A stretch of 64,000 nt of DNA from the NCBI RefSeq assembly GCF_002005545.1, contig NZ_LBMT01000001.1, positions 374,579 through 438,578 of the forward strand. The letters are read 5' to 3'. The notes beneath the pieces were generated by a model. It worked only from the letters and a program-made list of their open reading frames with translations, was not told the DNA's origin and did not search any database. This DNA is from Streptococcus mitis. GTDB lineage: Bacteria > Bacillota > Bacilli > Lactobacillales > Streptococcaceae. Of this stretch, positions 18,641 to 30,700 are shown piece after piece; the stretch's first letter is position 1; the number at the start of each line of letters is the position of its first letter. Both the position numbers and the translations under genes were made by a program.

Positions 18641-19345
18641 TTAGAAAAGTGAGAATACAAGAACAGCCAAGCCTGCACCAATAACAGGTCCCACAACAGG
18701 AATCCAAGCGTAAGACCAGTCTCCGTCTCCTTTGTTTGGAATTGGCAAGATGCTGTGCATGATACGAGGACCAAGGTCACGAGCAGGGTTCAAGGCATAG
18801 CCTGTTGTCCCACCAAGTGATAGACCGATACCGACAATCAAAGTTCCTACTGCAAAGGTTCCGATACCTGCCTGAAAATCGTAAAGACCCAAAGCAAAGA
18901 TTGTTAATACCAATACAAAAGTTCCTAGGATTTCACTAATCAAGTTAGAAACTGTATCTTTGATGGCTGGTCCTGTGCTGAAAGTAGCCAAAATATTGCC
19001 TGCATTTTCTTCTGCCTCATAATGCGGTTTGAATTGCAACCAAACCAAAATCTGACCGAGCATAGCCCCTGCGAACTGGGCTAAGATATAAGGCAAAACG
19101 GAAGCCCAAGGCAAACCACCTTTCAAGGCCACACCAATCGTCACAGCTGGGTTTAAATGAGCTGGACTGAGCTTGCCAGATACAAAGACCGCAACTGCAA
19201 CTGCAATCCCCCAACCCATGGTAATCACAATCCAACCTGAACTGTTGCTCTTGGTTTTAGGAAGAACCACACCAGCAACAACACCATTTCCTAGAAGAAT
19301 CAGGATTAAAGTCCCTAAAAATTCTCCAAATAATTCATTCATCAT
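18641..19345 (-). CDS. glpF: Glycerol uptake facilitator GlpF
   Basis: The 234-residue aquaglyceroporin has six membrane helices and both pore motifs, HLNPAVTIG (first half) and ALNPARDLGPR (second half). The Asp after the second NPA motif is typical of glycerol channels rather than water channels. I start at 19345 (MMNELFGEFLG), preceded by GGAGACAGAAAG. An 18-codon in-frame extension reads as non-conserved sequence and is rejected. It is the last gene of glpK-glpO-glpF and passes glycerol to GlpK. Confidence 0.95.
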   Translation of the reverse strand: MMNELFGEFLGTLILILLGNGVVAGVVLPKTKSNSSGWIVITMGWGIAVAVAVFVSGKLSPAHLNPAVTIGVALKGGLPWASVLPYILAQFAGAMLGQILVWLQFKPHYEAEENAGNILATFSTGPAIKDTVSNLISEILGTFVLVLTIFALGLYDFQAGIGTFAVGTLIVGIGLSLGGTTGYALNPARDLGPRIMHSILPIPNKGDGDWSYAWIPVVGPVIGAGLAVLVFSLF

Positions 19346-19414
19346 CTTTCTGTCTCCATTAAAAAGAAGGGGCGGGCGGCAAGGAATGCTGCCCTCCACC
19401 TCTTTTATTTTTTC

Positions 19415-21241
19415 TTAATTTTTTAATTCTGCTAAATCGTTGTTAGCGAGAGCCGCTTCGACATCCGCACGGTAGCCTGCTTTTTCTTCTTCTGACCAAT
19501 CATAGAATCGTCCCATTTCATTCAAAACTGGCTCAACGATACTATCCAAACTATCACGCATAAAGAGCATATGGTTGGTACGACGAAGAAGGAAGTCAAC
19601 TGGGCTAAGTGCCAACTCATTGCGCATTGCATAGTGAAGGGACAAGGTATCTGCCAAGCTGAGTCCTGGTGCTTGTTCCAAGCTGTGAGCAAGGGCAAAG
19701 ACCTTCGGTGCATTTGAACCGTAAAGATTTGCTAGGTAATGAGCTTCCTTGCTATCCAAGCCACGTGACACTCCAAGTTGCGCAAAGGCTTCGATTTCTG
19801 AGTCCACATTTGCTGGGTTCAATTCCCCACCTGAAACAGGGTAAGTCTTAGAGTTGATCAGTTTAAAGCTACGGTCAAATTCTGCTTTGAGGATGTCAAC
19901 CACGCGCTCCATAGCTCCTTCAGCCATCTTACGGTAGTCTGTGATTTTACCACCAGCAAGAGTCAAGAGCCCATTATCATCTCGGTCCAAGCTCGAACCA
20001 CGAGAAACTGCAGATGGGTCCAAATGTTTCTCAGAGGTACTGCTTTCAAGCTTGCTGACAGCAGACTCAACATCTTCACGCGTTTTTTCTTTAGAGAGAT
20101 AAGATTCAACAGTCGCAATCAAGTTGTTAAAGCTTTCATCACTGATGGTTCCGTTATTTCCTCCATTGTAGTCAGAAGCGCTATTGCCTGCGATCAATGG
20201 ACGAAGACCTGCCCAGCTACTTTCGATATCATCAATGGTGATATTGGCTTCTGGGAAGCGGTTGTTGACAATGCCAAGTAGATAATCTACATCTTCCTGC
20301 GTCACTTTTGGATGTTCCAAATCACCTGTGTAGTCTGTATCAGTTGTACCGAAGTAAGTCTTATTTTCACGTGGGAGAACAAAGACCATACGGCCATCAC
20401 CCAAACCTGTGTCAAAGTAAACTGGCTGTGAAACCTTGATCTTGCTTGAATCCACTACCAAGTGAACTCCCTTAGTTGGACGCATTTGTGAGAATTGGGT
20501 TCCCTTATTAGACAAATTGCGTACTTTGTCGCTCCAAGGACCTGTTGTGTTAATAACCAGACGGGCCTTGATTTCAAAGACGTGGTCTGTCAAGAGATCA
20601 CGAGCTACAACACCTGTAATCTTGCCACTTTCGTCAAATAGGAAACCTTCTGCTTTAACGTGGTTGGCAATGAGGGCACCGTCTTGGTTGGCACGTTTGA
20701 TGTTTTCAATCACGAGACGTGCATCGTTGTTACGGAAGTCAAGGTAAACCCCACCTCCTACCAAGCCTTCTTTCTTCAAGTTTGGCTGGCGTTCCAAGAC
20801 TTCTTCCTTGCTCAAGACCTTGTTAGCAGCTGGTGTGTTGTTAACTCCTGCCAAAAGGTCGTAAAGATCCATAGCTACTTTAAGACGGAAGAGGCTAAAG
20901 GTTGCTCCATCTTCTTCATAAACTGGCAAGAGCATTGGATCTGGTTTTGGAATGTGTGGAGCGATTTGTTGAACTACAGCACGTTCTGAAACTGTATCTG
21001 AGACCACTTCTACGTCGAATTGTTTGAGGTAACGAAGACCGCCGTGAACCAATTTTGTTGAACGGCTGGATGTTCCTTCTGCGAAGTCCTGCATTTCAAT
21101 CAAACCAGTATCTAGACCACTAGCTGCCGCCTGCAAGGCTACACCAGCACCAGTGATTCCTCCACCGATAATCAAGAGGTCCAAGGTACGTTCCTGCATT
21201 TTTTGAATTGATAATTCACGTGTTTTCTTTGAAAATTCCAT
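19415..21241 (-). CDS. glpO: Alpha-glycerophosphate oxidase GlpO
   Basis: The 608-residue FAD enzyme oxidises glycerol 3-phosphate to dihydroxyacetone phosphate with O2, releasing H2O2. The dinucleotide fold is clear (LLIIGGGITGAGVALQAA near residue 24), followed by GTSSRSTKLVHGGLRYL. The length and the insert region around residues 345-395 match the streptococcal oxidase rather than the quinone-linked GlpD. It lies 41 bases after glpK and 69 before glpF. The peroxide it makes is a virulence and competition factor in this genus. Confidence 0.95.
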   Translation of the reverse strand: MEFSKKTRELSIQKMQERTLDLLIIGGGITGAGVALQAAASGLDTGLIEMQDFAEGTSSRSTKLVHGGLRYLKQFDVEVVSDTVSERAVVQQIAPHIPKPDPMLLPVYEEDGATFSLFRLKVAMDLYDLLAGVNNTPAANKVLSKEEVLERQPNLKKEGLVGGGVYLDFRNNDARLVIENIKRANQDGALIANHVKAEGFLFDESGKITGVVARDLLTDHVFEIKARLVINTTGPWSDKVRNLSNKGTQFSQMRPTKGVHLVVDSSKIKVSQPVYFDTGLGDGRMVFVLPRENKTYFGTTDTDYTGDLEHPKVTQEDVDYLLGIVNNRFPEANITIDDIESSWAGLRPLIAGNSASDYNGGNNGTISDESFNNLIATVESYLSKEKTREDVESAVSKLESSTSEKHLDPSAVSRGSSLDRDDNGLLTLAGGKITDYRKMAEGAMERVVDILKAEFDRSFKLINSKTYPVSGGELNPANVDSEIEAFAQLGVSRGLDSKEAHYLANLYGSNAPKVFALAHSLEQAPGLSLADTLSLHYAMRNELALSPVDFLLRRTNHMLFMRDSLDSIVEPVLNEMGRFYDWSEEEKAGYRADVEAALANNDLAELKN

Positions 21242-21282
21242 ATTTACACACTTTCTAACTGAGTCGCTTTATTCTTCCAGTA

Positions 21283-22836
<1,554 letters not shown>

Positions 22837-22839
22837 CTA

Positions 22840-22867
22840 ACTAGTATACAAAATAAAGCGCTTTCTT
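22840..22867 (-). promoter_or_regulatory. glpK: glpK promoter with CcpA cre-like palindrome
   Basis: On the minus strand AAGAAAGCGCTTTATT, with the palindrome AAAGCGCTTT at 22855-22864, resembles a cre site. It is followed by TATACT as the -10. The cre covers the -35 position, where no good hexamer exists, so CcpA would block the promoter in the presence of glucose. Confidence 0.6.
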
Positions 22868-22950
22868 GTTCATCAACTTTTTTTTATTTTTTAAAAAATG
22901 TGAGGAGATTGTGTGAATTTCACAAAAAAGACCTGGAACAACCAAGCCTT

Positions 22951-24378
22951 TTAAGTAAATAATAACTGACGAATCGCTACCAAATCTTCCATATCCAAGT
23001 CGTTTTTTAAATAATAAACTGGTGTCTGTTCCTTCTTATGAATCGGGTTATTTGTAACCAGCAAATCATAATGCCGAGTTCGGTCATAGGCTTCAATAGT
23101 AATAAAACGATTATATTCCAAATACCGTTTCAAAATAGCAGCCATCCTTGAAAAGACAAGAAAACCAGATGTCAAATCCAGACCAATCCGCATATGCTGG
23201 CCACCATTTTCAGCCATATATTCTATCAACTGGAGCCATTCCCAGAGAATTTTCTTATCCAAATCCGTCCCCTGCTGAAAGGCAGGTAGAGCATGAAAAA
23301 TCTCCTCTGCCGTTCCCCTAAAATCATGTTCCATCAGCAAATATGGATGACGATTCTCTAACTGGTACTTGTAGCGATCCTGTAAGATATAGCCCTTATA
23401 GAGATAGACTTGAGCACAAAGCTGACTGAGTTCATAGGTGACATGGTCCTCTGTATAGTCCCCCAATAGTTCCTCCTTCTTCATTTCTTGAATCAATTGC
23501 GTCAGCAAATCTGCCAACTGCCCTCCAAAACCAAGAATATACTCCATAGTATGAAGGGGAAGAATACGATGAGACAAGAGGAAAGAGAAGAATATCATCA
23601 TCTCACCATCCTCAGTTCCTAGAGGAAGGTGTTGCCCAGCAAAAAAGGACGGAGCCTTTCTCAGCAAACGAAGGTAGAAAATATTGTCAAAATACCCTCG
23701 CATTTTTTCTTCTATGACTTGAAACTGACAGGCATTGACCCGGAGACGCTGTTGACTGATATGAGCCCAGAGAACCAAGTCCAATTTCTGGCCCGAAGAC
23801 AAGCTAGCACCGCAGATTTCTTCTAGAGTAGCAATATCCTGCTTTCTCTCCGCTTTCTGCATATGACTTTCCCACTCCTGACTGGACCAGACCTTGCGGA
23901 AAAGACAGAAATAGAAATAGCGAATCTGATGCTCTGGACCTCGCCAACGACCATTTTGGATGGATAAGTCAAACTCTGACAAAATCTGATTTAAGCTAGC
24001 TAAGTGACGACCAAGCGTAGCCTCGCTAATCATCAATTCTTGAGCCAGCTGATGGGCTAAAAACTGTTGGTGGTAGAGAAGATAGACTAAAATTTGGTAT
24101 TTAACAGCATTCTCCAAAAACAAGCTCCGGATCTCTCTCCCCTTGGTAGCTGCACCGATTAACAGACGCAGATTTTCATCTTCTAAGGAGATGTTCAGCT
24201 CTAAGCCACTGTCCAAAGCCTTGTCATTGAGCAGGGTGACATATTTGGTTAGGGTTGCTTTTGAAAATCCTGTTTCCTCCATTACAGCCTTGACGGTCGT
24301 CTGAGACTCTTGTAATAGAAAGGAAAGGATTGAAAATTGGCCAGATTCGGCCTTTTCCATCAAATCTCCTAAATACAT
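22951..24378 (-). CDS. Mga-like transcriptional regulator
   Basis: The 475-residue protein has two N-terminal helix-turn-helix regions ([20 protein letters not shown] and [19 protein letters not shown]). A long helical region and a C-terminal segment resembling a PTS EIIB-like fold follow, the plan of Mga/AtxA-type regulators. The effector is unknown. Its place upstream of glpK on the same strand, separated by 159 bases with a cre site, could mean local control of glycerol genes, but this is speculation. Two starts are possible: 24378 (GGGG upstream) and 24360 (AGGAG upstream). It is divergent from hslO. Confidence 0.8.
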   Translation of the reverse strand: MYLGDLMEKAESGQFSILSFLLQESQTTVKAVMEETGFSKATLTKYVTLLNDKALDSGLELNISLEDENLRLLIGAATKGREIRSLFLENAVKYQILVYLLYHQQFLAHQLAQELMISEATLGRHLASLNQILSEFDLSIQNGRWRGPEHQIRYFYFCLFRKVWSSQEWESHMQKAERKQDIATLEEICGASLSSGQKLDLVLWAHISQQRLRVNACQFQVIEEKMRGYFDNIFYLRLLRKAPSFFAGQHLPLGTEDGEMMIFFSFLLSHRILPLHTMEYILGFGGQLADLLTQLIQEMKKEELLGDYTEDHVTYELSQLCAQVYLYKGYILQDRYKYQLENRHPYLLMEHDFRGTAEEIFHALPAFQQGTDLDKKILWEWLQLIEYMAENGGQHMRIGLDLTSGFLVFSRMAAILKRYLEYNRFITIEAYDRTRHYDLLVTNNPIHKKEQTPVYYLKNDLDMEDLVAIRQLLFT

Positions 24379-24526
24379 TTGTTACCCCTTTCATTTTCTA
24401 CCTTAAGCATAGCATAAATCTTACAAATGCTGAAATAATCTGTTTCTCTTTTTATTCTTATGCAGATTTCCTGGTCCATTATCCTGAAAATCAGCAAACA
24501 CACGGCTCCCCCTTTGGGCATTTTTA

Positions 24527-24535
24527 TGCTAAAAT
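24527..24535 (+). promoter_or_regulatory. hslO: Extended -10 promoter of hslO with almost no leader
   Basis: TGC-TAAAAT (TAAAAT at 24530-24535) lies only 7 bases before the hslO ATG, and no -35 hexamer or Shine-Dalgarno sequence is visible. If this is the promoter, the transcript starts at or next to the start codon. Confidence 0.5.
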
Positions 24536-24542
24536 AGTAGCT

Positions 24543-25415
24543 ATGGATAAAATTATTAAAACAATATCAGAAAGCGGAGCCTTTCGTGCTTTTGTCCTTG
24601 ATAGCACAGAAACTGTCCGCACTGCTCAAGAAAAACACCAAACCCAAGCTAGCTCAACTGTAGCGCTTGGTCGAACTCTTATCGCTAGCCAGATTCTCGC
24701 AGCCAATGAAAAAGGAAATACTAAACTAACAGTTAAGGTGCTGGGATCTAGCTCACTAGGTGCTATCATCACCGTCGCTGATACCAAGGGGAACGTCAAA
24801 GGTTACGTTCAAAATCCTGGTGTCGATATCAAAAAGACTGCAACTGGTGAAGTCCTAGTCGGACCTTTTGTTGGAAACGGTCAATTCCTCGTTATCACAG
24901 ACTACGGTACTGGAAATCCTTACAACTCTATGACTCCCCTTATCTCTGGGGAAATCGGTGAAGACCTTGCCTTTTACCTGACTGAAAGTCAACAAACCCC
25001 TTCAGCAGTCGGTCTCAATGTCCTTTTGGACGAGGAAGACAAGGTCAAGGTTGCAGGCGGTTTCCTAGTCCAAGTCTTGCCGGGAGCCAAGGAAAAAGAG
25101 ATTACTCGCTTTGAAAAACGCATCCAAGCAATGCCAGCTATCTCAACTCTTCTCGAAAGTGAAGACCATATCGAAGCCCTCCTCAAGGCAATCTACGGTG
25201 ACGAGGCCTACAAGCGTCTTTCTGAAGAAGAAATCCGTTTCCAATGTGACTGTAGCCATGAACGCTTTATGAACGCTCTTGCTAGCCTTCCAAGCTCAGA
25301 CCTACAGGAAATGAAAGAGGAAGACCACGGGGCAGAAATCACTTGTCAATTCTGCCAAACTACTTACAACTTTGATGAAAACGACCTGGAGGAACTCATT
25401 CGTGACAAATCTTAA
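24543..25415 (+). CDS. hslO: Redox-regulated chaperone Hsp33 (HslO)
   Basis: The 290-residue protein has the Hsp33 N-terminal domain (residues 1-230) and the C-terminal zinc/redox switch with four cysteines, CDCSHERF and CQFC. Oxidation of these activates the holdase that protects unfolded proteins during oxidative stress, useful beside a peroxide-producing glp operon. The start [17 protein letters not shown] is conserved. A 71-codon upstream extension in frame is not conserved and is rejected. The end overlaps dusB by 14 bases. Confidence 0.95.
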   Translation: MDKIIKTISESGAFRAFVLDSTETVRTAQEKHQTQASSTVALGRTLIASQILAANEKGNTKLTVKVLGSSSLGAIITVADTKGNVKGYVQNPGVDIKKTATGEVLVGPFVGNGQFLVITDYGTGNPYNSMTPLISGEIGEDLAFYLTESQQTPSAVGLNVLLDEEDKVKVAGGFLVQVLPGAKEKEITRFEKRIQAMPAISTLLESEDHIEALLKAIYGDEAYKRLSEEEIRFQCDCSHERFMNALASLPSSDLQEMKEEDHGAEITCQFCQTTYNFDENDLEELIRDKS

Positions 25416-26382
25416 TACACCTTTTATGATTGGCAATGTTGAGATTCCCAATCGTACTGTTTTAGCACCTATGGCTGGTGTCACCAACTCAGCCTTTCGT
25501 ACTATCGCAAAAGAGCTTGGGGCTGGACTCGTTGTCATGGAGATGGTCTCTGACAAGGGAATCCAATACAACAACGAAAAAACCCTGCACATGCTTCATA
25601 TCGATGAAGGCGAAAACCCTGTTTCTATCCAACTTTTTGGTAGTGATGAAGACAGCCTAGCACGCGCAGCAGAATTCATCCAAGAAAACACCAAAACCGA
25701 TATCGTGGATATCAACATGGGCTGCCCAGTTAACAAAATCGTGAAGAACGAAGCTGGCGCTATGTGGCTCAAGGATCCAGATAAGATTTACTCTATCATC
25801 AACAAGGTCCAATCTGTCCTTGATATCCCCCTTACTGTCAAGATGCGTACTGGCTGGGCCGACCCATCTCTGGCAGTAGAAAATGCCCTCGCTGCTGAAG
25901 CAGCAGGTGTTTCTGCCCTTGCTATGCACGGCCGTACCCGTGAGCAAATGTATACAGGTCACGCAGACCTTGAGACTCTCCATAAAGTTGCTCAAGCTTT
26001 AACCAAGATTCCCTTCATCGCCAACGGTGACATCCGTACGGTCCAAGAAGCCAAACAACGCATCGAAGAAGTCGGTGCTGACGCAGTCATGATTGGCCGC
26101 GCTGCCATGGGAAATCCTTACCTCTTCAATCAAATCAACCATTACTTTGAAACAGGAGAAATCCTACCTGATTTGACCTTTGAAGACAAGATGAAAATCG
26201 CCTACGAACACTTGAAACGTTTGATTAACCTCAAAGGGGAAAATGTCGCAGTTCGTGAATTCCGAGGACTCGCTCCTCACTACCTCCGTGGAACATCTGG
26301 CGCTGCCAAACTTCGTGGAGCTATTTCACAAGCTAGCACTCTAGCAGAGATTGAAGCTCTCTTACAATTGGATAAGACTTAA
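25402..26382 (+). CDS. dusB: tRNA-dihydrouridine synthase B
   Basis: The 326-residue FMN enzyme reduces uridine to dihydrouridine in tRNA. It has the TIM-barrel motifs [16 protein letters not shown] (residues about 16-31), [14 protein letters not shown] with the catalytic Cys, and [12 protein letters not shown]. The family start [13 protein letters not shown] points to GTG at 25402, preceded by GGAGGA inside hslO, so the two genes overlap by 14 bases and are co-translated. The upstream ATG at 25372 is unlikely. Confidence 0.93.
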   Translation: MTNLNTPFMIGNVEIPNRTVLAPMAGVTNSAFRTIAKELGAGLVVMEMVSDKGIQYNNEKTLHMLHIDEGENPVSIQLFGSDEDSLARAAEFIQENTKTDIVDINMGCPVNKIVKNEAGAMWLKDPDKIYSIINKVQSVLDIPLTVKMRTGWADPSLAVENALAAEAAGVSALAMHGRTREQMYTGHADLETLHKVAQALTKIPFIANGDIRTVQEAKQRIEEVGADAVMIGRAAMGNPYLFNQINHYFETGEILPDLTFEDKMKIAYEHLKRLINLKGENVAVREFRGLAPHYLRGTSGAAKLRGAISQASTLAEIEALLQLDKT

Positions 26383-26383
26383 A

Positions 26384-26935
26384 ATGGTTCATACTGCTCT
26401 ACTGATTATCGATATGCAAAAAGCATTTGAGAACCCTATCTGGGGAGAACGGAACAACCCTCAAGCTGAACAACAAGCGTTGAGGGTACTGGCATACTTT
26501 CGTAAACACGCTCTTTCAGTCTTACATGTTCAACACATATCTGACAATCCCCAGTCGCAATTTCATAACAAACAAAATCAGGTGTTTAAAAGTGGATTTG
26601 AACCAGTTGCTTCCGAACCTGTCTTTCAAAAAACGGTTAATAGCGCCTTTATTGGAACAAATCTTGAAACATATTTACGAAAAAATCAGATTTGTCATTT
26701 AGTCGTTGTTGGTTTGACCCTGCCTCATTGTGTATCTACTACGACACGAATGGCAGCAAATCTGGGTTTTGAAGTCACTTTACTAGCAGATGCTACTGCC
26801 AGTTTTACCCTATCTAACAAAAACGGTCAGGCCATCTCTCCTGAGACTATCCATGAGATTAATCTCCTTTCTCTACAAGATGAATTTGCTCAAATTCTTA
26901 CTACAGAAGAATTTTTAACCCAAGTACAAGTATAA
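26384..26935 (+). CDS. Isochorismatase-like cysteine hydrolase
   Basis: The 183-residue protein has the cysteine hydrolase fold: LLIIDMQKAFENPIWG with the catalytic Asp, a conserved Lys after QKTVNSAF, and the nucleophile in TLPHCVSTTTRMAANLGF. Substrates in this family range from nicotinamide to isochorismate, and I cannot choose among them. The ATG comes one base after the dusB stop, so it is the third gene of hslO-dusB. Its last codons form part of a very long bidirectional terminator stem. Confidence 0.85.
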   Translation: MVHTALLIIDMQKAFENPIWGERNNPQAEQQALRVLAYFRKHALSVLHVQHISDNPQSQFHNKQNQVFKSGFEPVASEPVFQKTVNSAFIGTNLETYLRKNQICHLVVVGLTLPHCVSTTTRMAANLGFEVTLLADATASFTLSNKNGQAISPETIHEINLLSLQDEFAQILTTEEFLTQVQV

Positions 26936-26984
26936 AAGAATCCGTCAACTCTTATTTGAGCTGACGGATTCTTTTATACTTGTA
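26925..26984. terminator. Bidirectional terminator with a 23-bp stem
   Basis: TACAAGTATAAAAGAATCCG and the rest of the arm (26925-26947) pair perfectly with 26962-26984. The arm begins inside the hydrolase gene, before its stop codon. Both strands end in TTCTTTTATAC, so it serves the plus-strand hslO operon and the minus-strand lipoprotein gene. Confidence 0.9.
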
Positions 26985-27006
26985 AAAATTCAAATACTGA
27001 GGGTTA

Positions 27007-27687
27007 TTATTGACTCAAAGCAACACTGGAAACCTTACCATCCGCTCCTGTTGTAATTTGGATGATTTTTCCTCCACCAATTTTGGCATTATACTTGCCA
27101 CTATCAAGAGTATAAGAGTAGCCTCTGATAGAGTAATTTTCTTTCTTTCCATCAGCAGATTCTACTGTAAATTGACCACCTGATGAAACTGTGATAGTTT
27201 CCCCATTTGCTCCCTTCCAGTTGCCAGCTGCTGCTGAGAAATCACCATCTACCATGGCTAAAACACCCTTGTAGCGTTTATTTTGCTCTGCTTGTTTGTC
27301 TTGAAGTTTGCGATCAGTTGTAGGATCATAGCTTGATTGGTTAGACTGGGTTTGAGGAGTCTGAGCAGGAGTTTGTTGACTAGCCGCCTGTTGATTAGAC
27401 ACCTCTTGACCTTGTCTTTGCTCTGGTGCAGGTGTTGCTGGTGATGATGTTGTAGTTGCTGCAGACTGGTCAGTAGACGCCTTGGCCTTTTCAGATGAAA
27501 CTGAACTTGAGGACTTCTGAGTCTTGCTTTCTTTGCTAGCAGAAGCTGCTTTAGAACTTGATGATTGTCTTGTCTTAGCAGAACTGCTTGCTTGAGTTGT
27601 TTCCTTTTTATTTCCACAAGCTCCCAATAGCAAGGTAGAAGCCAATACAGTTGCTGCCATCAATTTGATATAGGTTTTCTTTTTCAT
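27007..27687 (-). CDS. Secreted lipoprotein with Ser/Thr/Gln-rich linker
   Basis: The 226-residue protein has a lipoprotein signal (MKKKTYIKLMAATVLASTLL, then LGAC). A long low-complexity linker rich in Ser, Ala, Thr and Gln (about residues 28-120) follows. The C-terminal domain of about 100 residues carries GDFSAAAGNWKGANGETITV and YSIRGYSYTLDSGKYNAKIG. That domain resembles ones I have seen annotated DUF6287 in streptococcal lipoproteins, but I am not certain. Function is unknown. AAAGGAG precedes the ATG. It is monocistronic with a near-consensus promoter. Confidence 0.8.
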   Translation of the reverse strand: MKKKTYIKLMAATVLASTLLLGACGNKKETTQASSSAKTRQSSSSKAASASKESKTQKSSSSVSSEKAKASTDQSAATTTSSPATPAPEQRQGQEVSNQQAASQQTPAQTPQTQSNQSSYDPTTDRKLQDKQAEQNKRYKGVLAMVDGDFSAAAGNWKGANGETITVSSGGQFTVESADGKKENYSIRGYSYTLDSGKYNAKIGGGKIIQITTGADGKVSSVALSQ

Positions 27688-27741
27688 TTTTCTACTCCTT
27701 TGTAATGTTTTAGAAATATAATGAAATCTTTTTGTAATATA

Positions 27742-27770
27742 ATTGTAACATTTTGTTTTAAATATGTCAA
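27742..27770 (-). promoter_or_regulatory. Promoter of the lipoprotein gene
   Basis: Minus-strand TTGACA (27765-27770), a 17-base spacer and TACAAT (27742-27747) preceded by TGT is close to the ideal vegetative promoter, suggesting strong expression. Confidence 0.75.
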
Positions 27771-27964
27771 CGATTTATTTAAACTATTTTAAAAATCTCA
27801 CATAATTTAAACACCTTTACTCCTCCTACTCTTCTATTCGTAATAAAACAGAAAAACAGGAGATTTTCCTGTTAAAAATTTAAATTTGTTTTGTATAATC
27901 GCTTTCATCGCTTTAGACAAAGGAATATAATAACATTGAAATAGAATATAGGAGGTGCACTCTT

Positions 27965-28195
27965 ATGCTCAATAAGTATTACAAGTATCTTCCTTGGTTG
28001 ATTTTGGGAGCTATTGGCTCTTATCAGTCAGCCACTCACTATGCGCGAACTGCATTTGATGTGTTTTATCTGACTGCAATCTTTTTGATTGTTTATATCG
28101 CTTTGTTAGTTTTACATGAGAACTATCTCAAGTATCGATACAAAGACTTCTTTACTCACATGTTGAGTAATTCTAAGAGAGATAGCCATCCCTAA
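27965..28195 (+). CDS. Small two-helix membrane protein of unknown function
   Basis: The 76-residue protein has two hydrophobic segments (about YLPWLILGAIGSY and FYLTAIFLIVYIALLVL) and a basic, soluble C-terminus with YLKYRYKDFF. I do not recognise the family. AGGAGGTG stands 7-8 bases before the ATG, a strong sign it is translated. A TATAAT at 27894-27899 lies upstream without a clear -35. Before it is an inverted repeat AACAGGA/TCCTGTT (27855-27873) that could be an operator. It lies between the lipoprotein gene and clpC, where pneumococcus carries cbpA and rr06/hk06. Confidence 0.75.
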   Translation: MLNKYYKYLPWLILGAIGSYQSATHYARTAFDVFYLTAIFLIVYIALLVLHENYLKYRYKDFFTHMLSNSKRDSHP

Positions 28196-28237
28196 AACAG
28201 TCGCAACAGCAAAGCAAACTAATAAAGGCAAACAAAG

Positions 28238-28268
28238 AAGTCGGGAACTTTTCCCGACCTCGTTTTTT
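28238..28268. terminator. Terminator between the small membrane protein gene and clpC
   Basis: GTCGGGAA (28240-28247) pairs with TTCCCGAC (28251-28258). The plus strand continues CTCGTTTTTT and the minus strand TTCTTTG, so it is mainly a plus-strand terminator that may also serve clpC. Confidence 0.75.
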
Positions 28269-30699
28269 ATGCAATATCAAATTTTAACTGGCCTGCTTTA
28301 ACACCAATCTTAAGTGTGCTGCCTGACTCTAATTCTCCCTTGAGAAGAAGTTCTGCCAACTTGTCTTCCACTTCTGTTTGTAGGGTTCTGCGAAGTGGAC
28401 GAGCTCCCATCTCTGGGTCATATCCTTGATTTGCCAACAATTTCAGTGCGGAAGCTTGTAATTTCAAGTCAATGCCTTTTTCAGCCAAACTTGCCACTAA
28501 AGGTTTAACCATAATCTTCACCACTTCCTGCATATGGTCGCTAGAAAGGCTATGGAAGACCACCTTTTCATCAATACGGTTGATAAACTCAGGTCTATAA
28601 GCCTTTTTCAACTCTTCAAACATGCGTTTTTCCATATTTTCCTGGTCAAAACGAATGTCCTTAGCCCCAAATCCGACAGTCTTATCATCACGAAGAGCTG
28701 TCGCACCAAGATTTGACGTCATGATGATAATGGTATTTGAAAAGTCAACCTTGCGCCCCTTGCTATCAGTCAAGACACCGTCATCCAAGACCTGCAAGAG
28801 AACATTAAAGATGTCTGGATGGGCCTTCTCTACCTCGTCAAAGAGGAGAACAGAGTATGGTTTGTTGCGAACCTTCTCGGTCAACTCTCCACCTTCTTCA
28901 TAACCCACATAGCCCGGAGGAGCTCCATTGAGACGACTGGCTGCGAATTTCTCCATATACTCACTCATATCAAAGCGGATAAGGGCTGATTCATCGTCAA
29001 AAAGAACTTCTGCCAAAGCCTTGGCCAATTCGGTCTTACCGACACCTGTAGGCCCTAAGAACATAAAGGAACCAATCGGGCGCTTGTGACTGCGAATCCC
29101 TGACTGATTGCGGCGAATCGCACGACTAATGCTTGAAACAGCTTGATCTTGACCGATGACACGTTTGTGCAGTTCAGCTTCCAAGTTTAAGTATTTCTTA
29201 GCATCAGTCTGAGTCAGTTTTTGAACGGGGATACCTGACAAGCGACTCAAGGTGGTCAAAATATCAGACTCTGTCACCAAGTCTTTATAGACAGGCACTT
29301 CCTCTTCTTTTGCGATTAGCTGAGCTGCCTGTTTCCACTTACCATCCATCAAAGCCTTGTCAGCTGGACTCAAACCTGAATCGTCTGCTTTTACATGCTT
29401 TGCCTTATTTTGCACTGTTGCTGCTGCTTCATCCAAGAGGTCGATAGCAGAGTCTGGCAAGTGACGACTAGTCAAGTAACGATGAGCCATCTTGACGGCT
29501 GTTTCAACCGCTTCATCTGTGATTTGCACCCGGTGATGTTTCTCATAAGTCGCCTTCAAGCCTTGTAAAATGGTCATGCTATCTGTCACACTTGGTTCTT
29601 CAATCGTCACTTTAGCGAAACGACGAGAAAGGGCCGCATCTTTTTCGATATGTTTTTGATATTCTTCCTGAGTAGTCGCACCAACCGTTCTCAAAGTTCC
29701 ACGCGCCAAGGCTGGTTTCAAGATATTGGCCGCATCCAGAGTCGAATCAATCCCGCTACCAGAACCCATAATAGTGTGGAGTTCATCGATAAAGAGGATG
29801 ACTTGGCCATCTTCTTCAATATCCTTGATGATATTGTTCATGCGTTCTTCAAAATCACCACGGAAGCGTGTCCCTGCAACGACATTCATCAAATCAAGCT
29901 CTAACACGCGCATCTTAGCCATTTCCGTAGGAACATCCCCACTAGCAATACGCTGGGCAAGACCAAGTGCCAGAGCTGTTTTCCCGACACCAGCATCCCC
30001 AACCAAGACAGGATTGTTCTTGGACTTACGGCTCAAGATTTGAATCATACGCGAGATTTCCTTATCCCGACCGATGACTGGTTCTAACTTGCCAGAACGA
30101 GCTTGCTCCGTCAAATCATGCGTATAGTCCTCGAGACCACCACTCGGAGTCTGCGGCATGCCCATCATATTGGCCATGGAATTTTGCTTGTCAGCTACTG
30201 TACGATGGCGTTGACGTAAAGCCTTGAGATCTTCACGAGTCCAGCCTGCTCGTTCTTCTAAATTTCGACGTAGAGCAGCAATCTTGACCTGATCTTTCTT
30301 GTCTTCATAAGAAAAACCAGCCCTCTCCAAGATACGAGTCGCCAAGGCATTTCCATCATGCAAAATCGCATAGAGGACGTGCTCCGTCCCTAGCACCTTA
30401 GCATGGACCACTGACGCTACATACTCTGCTTCGTCAAAAAGAACCTGCAAACGATGGGAGAACGGCAATTCCGTAAAGGTTTCATCCTGGCTATAGTCCG
30501 TTTCAGTCAGTTCCAAAGCGACTTCTTCTAAACGGTCCATCTCATATGGATAATCATTTAAAGTTGCCCCTGCCACACTATAACTATGATTGGACATGGC
30601 AAGCAACAAGTGCCAAGACTCTAGGTAACGAGCTCCAAAATGGCCAGCAACCATGTAGGCACTTTCGATACATTCATTCAATGCTTTTGAATAGTTCAT
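28267..30699 (-). CDS. clpC: ClpC ATPase (AAA+ unfoldase subunit)
   Basis: The 810-residue protein has an N-terminal Clp repeat domain (residues 1-145). The first AAA+ module has Walker [14 protein letters not shown] near residue 235 and Walker [14 protein letters not shown]. The second module has Walker [14 protein letters not shown] near 547 and Walker [13 protein letters not shown]. It unfolds proteins for ClpP during stress and, in Bacillus, with adaptors. The start lies one base after the ctsR stop and is preceded by GGGAAG within ctsR. It is controlled by CtsR. Confidence 0.96.
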   Translation of the reverse strand: MNYSKALNECIESAYMVAGHFGARYLESWHLLLAMSNHSYSVAGATLNDYPYEMDRLEEVALELTETDYSQDETFTELPFSHRLQVLFDEAEYVASVVHAKVLGTEHVLYAILHDGNALATRILERAGFSYEDKKDQVKIAALRRNLEERAGWTREDLKALRQRHRTVADKQNSMANMMGMPQTPSGGLEDYTHDLTEQARSGKLEPVIGRDKEISRMIQILSRKSKNNPVLVGDAGVGKTALALGLAQRIASGDVPTEMAKMRVLELDLMNVVAGTRFRGDFEERMNNIIKDIEEDGQVILFIDELHTIMGSGSGIDSTLDAANILKPALARGTLRTVGATTQEEYQKHIEKDAALSRRFAKVTIEEPSVTDSMTILQGLKATYEKHHRVQITDEAVETAVKMAHRYLTSRHLPDSAIDLLDEAAATVQNKAKHVKADDSGLSPADKALMDGKWKQAAQLIAKEEEVPVYKDLVTESDILTTLSRLSGIPVQKLTQTDAKKYLNLEAELHKRVIGQDQAVSSISRAIRRNQSGIRSHKRPIGSFMFLGPTGVGKTELAKALAEVLFDDESALIRFDMSEYMEKFAASRLNGAPPGYVGYEEGGELTEKVRNKPYSVLLFDEVEKAHPDIFNVLLQVLDDGVLTDSKGRKVDFSNTIIIMTSNLGATALRDDKTVGFGAKDIRFDQENMEKRMFEELKKAYRPEFINRIDEKVVFHSLSSDHMQEVVKIMVKPLVASLAEKGIDLKLQASALKLLANQGYDPEMGARPLRRTLQTEVEDKLAELLLKGELESGSTLKIGVKAGQLKFDIA

Positions 30700-30700
30700 C

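Noticed and set aside
20660-20989. 109-codon frame antisense to glpO
   Set aside because: It is a shadow of the conserved glpO gene, without regulatory signals.
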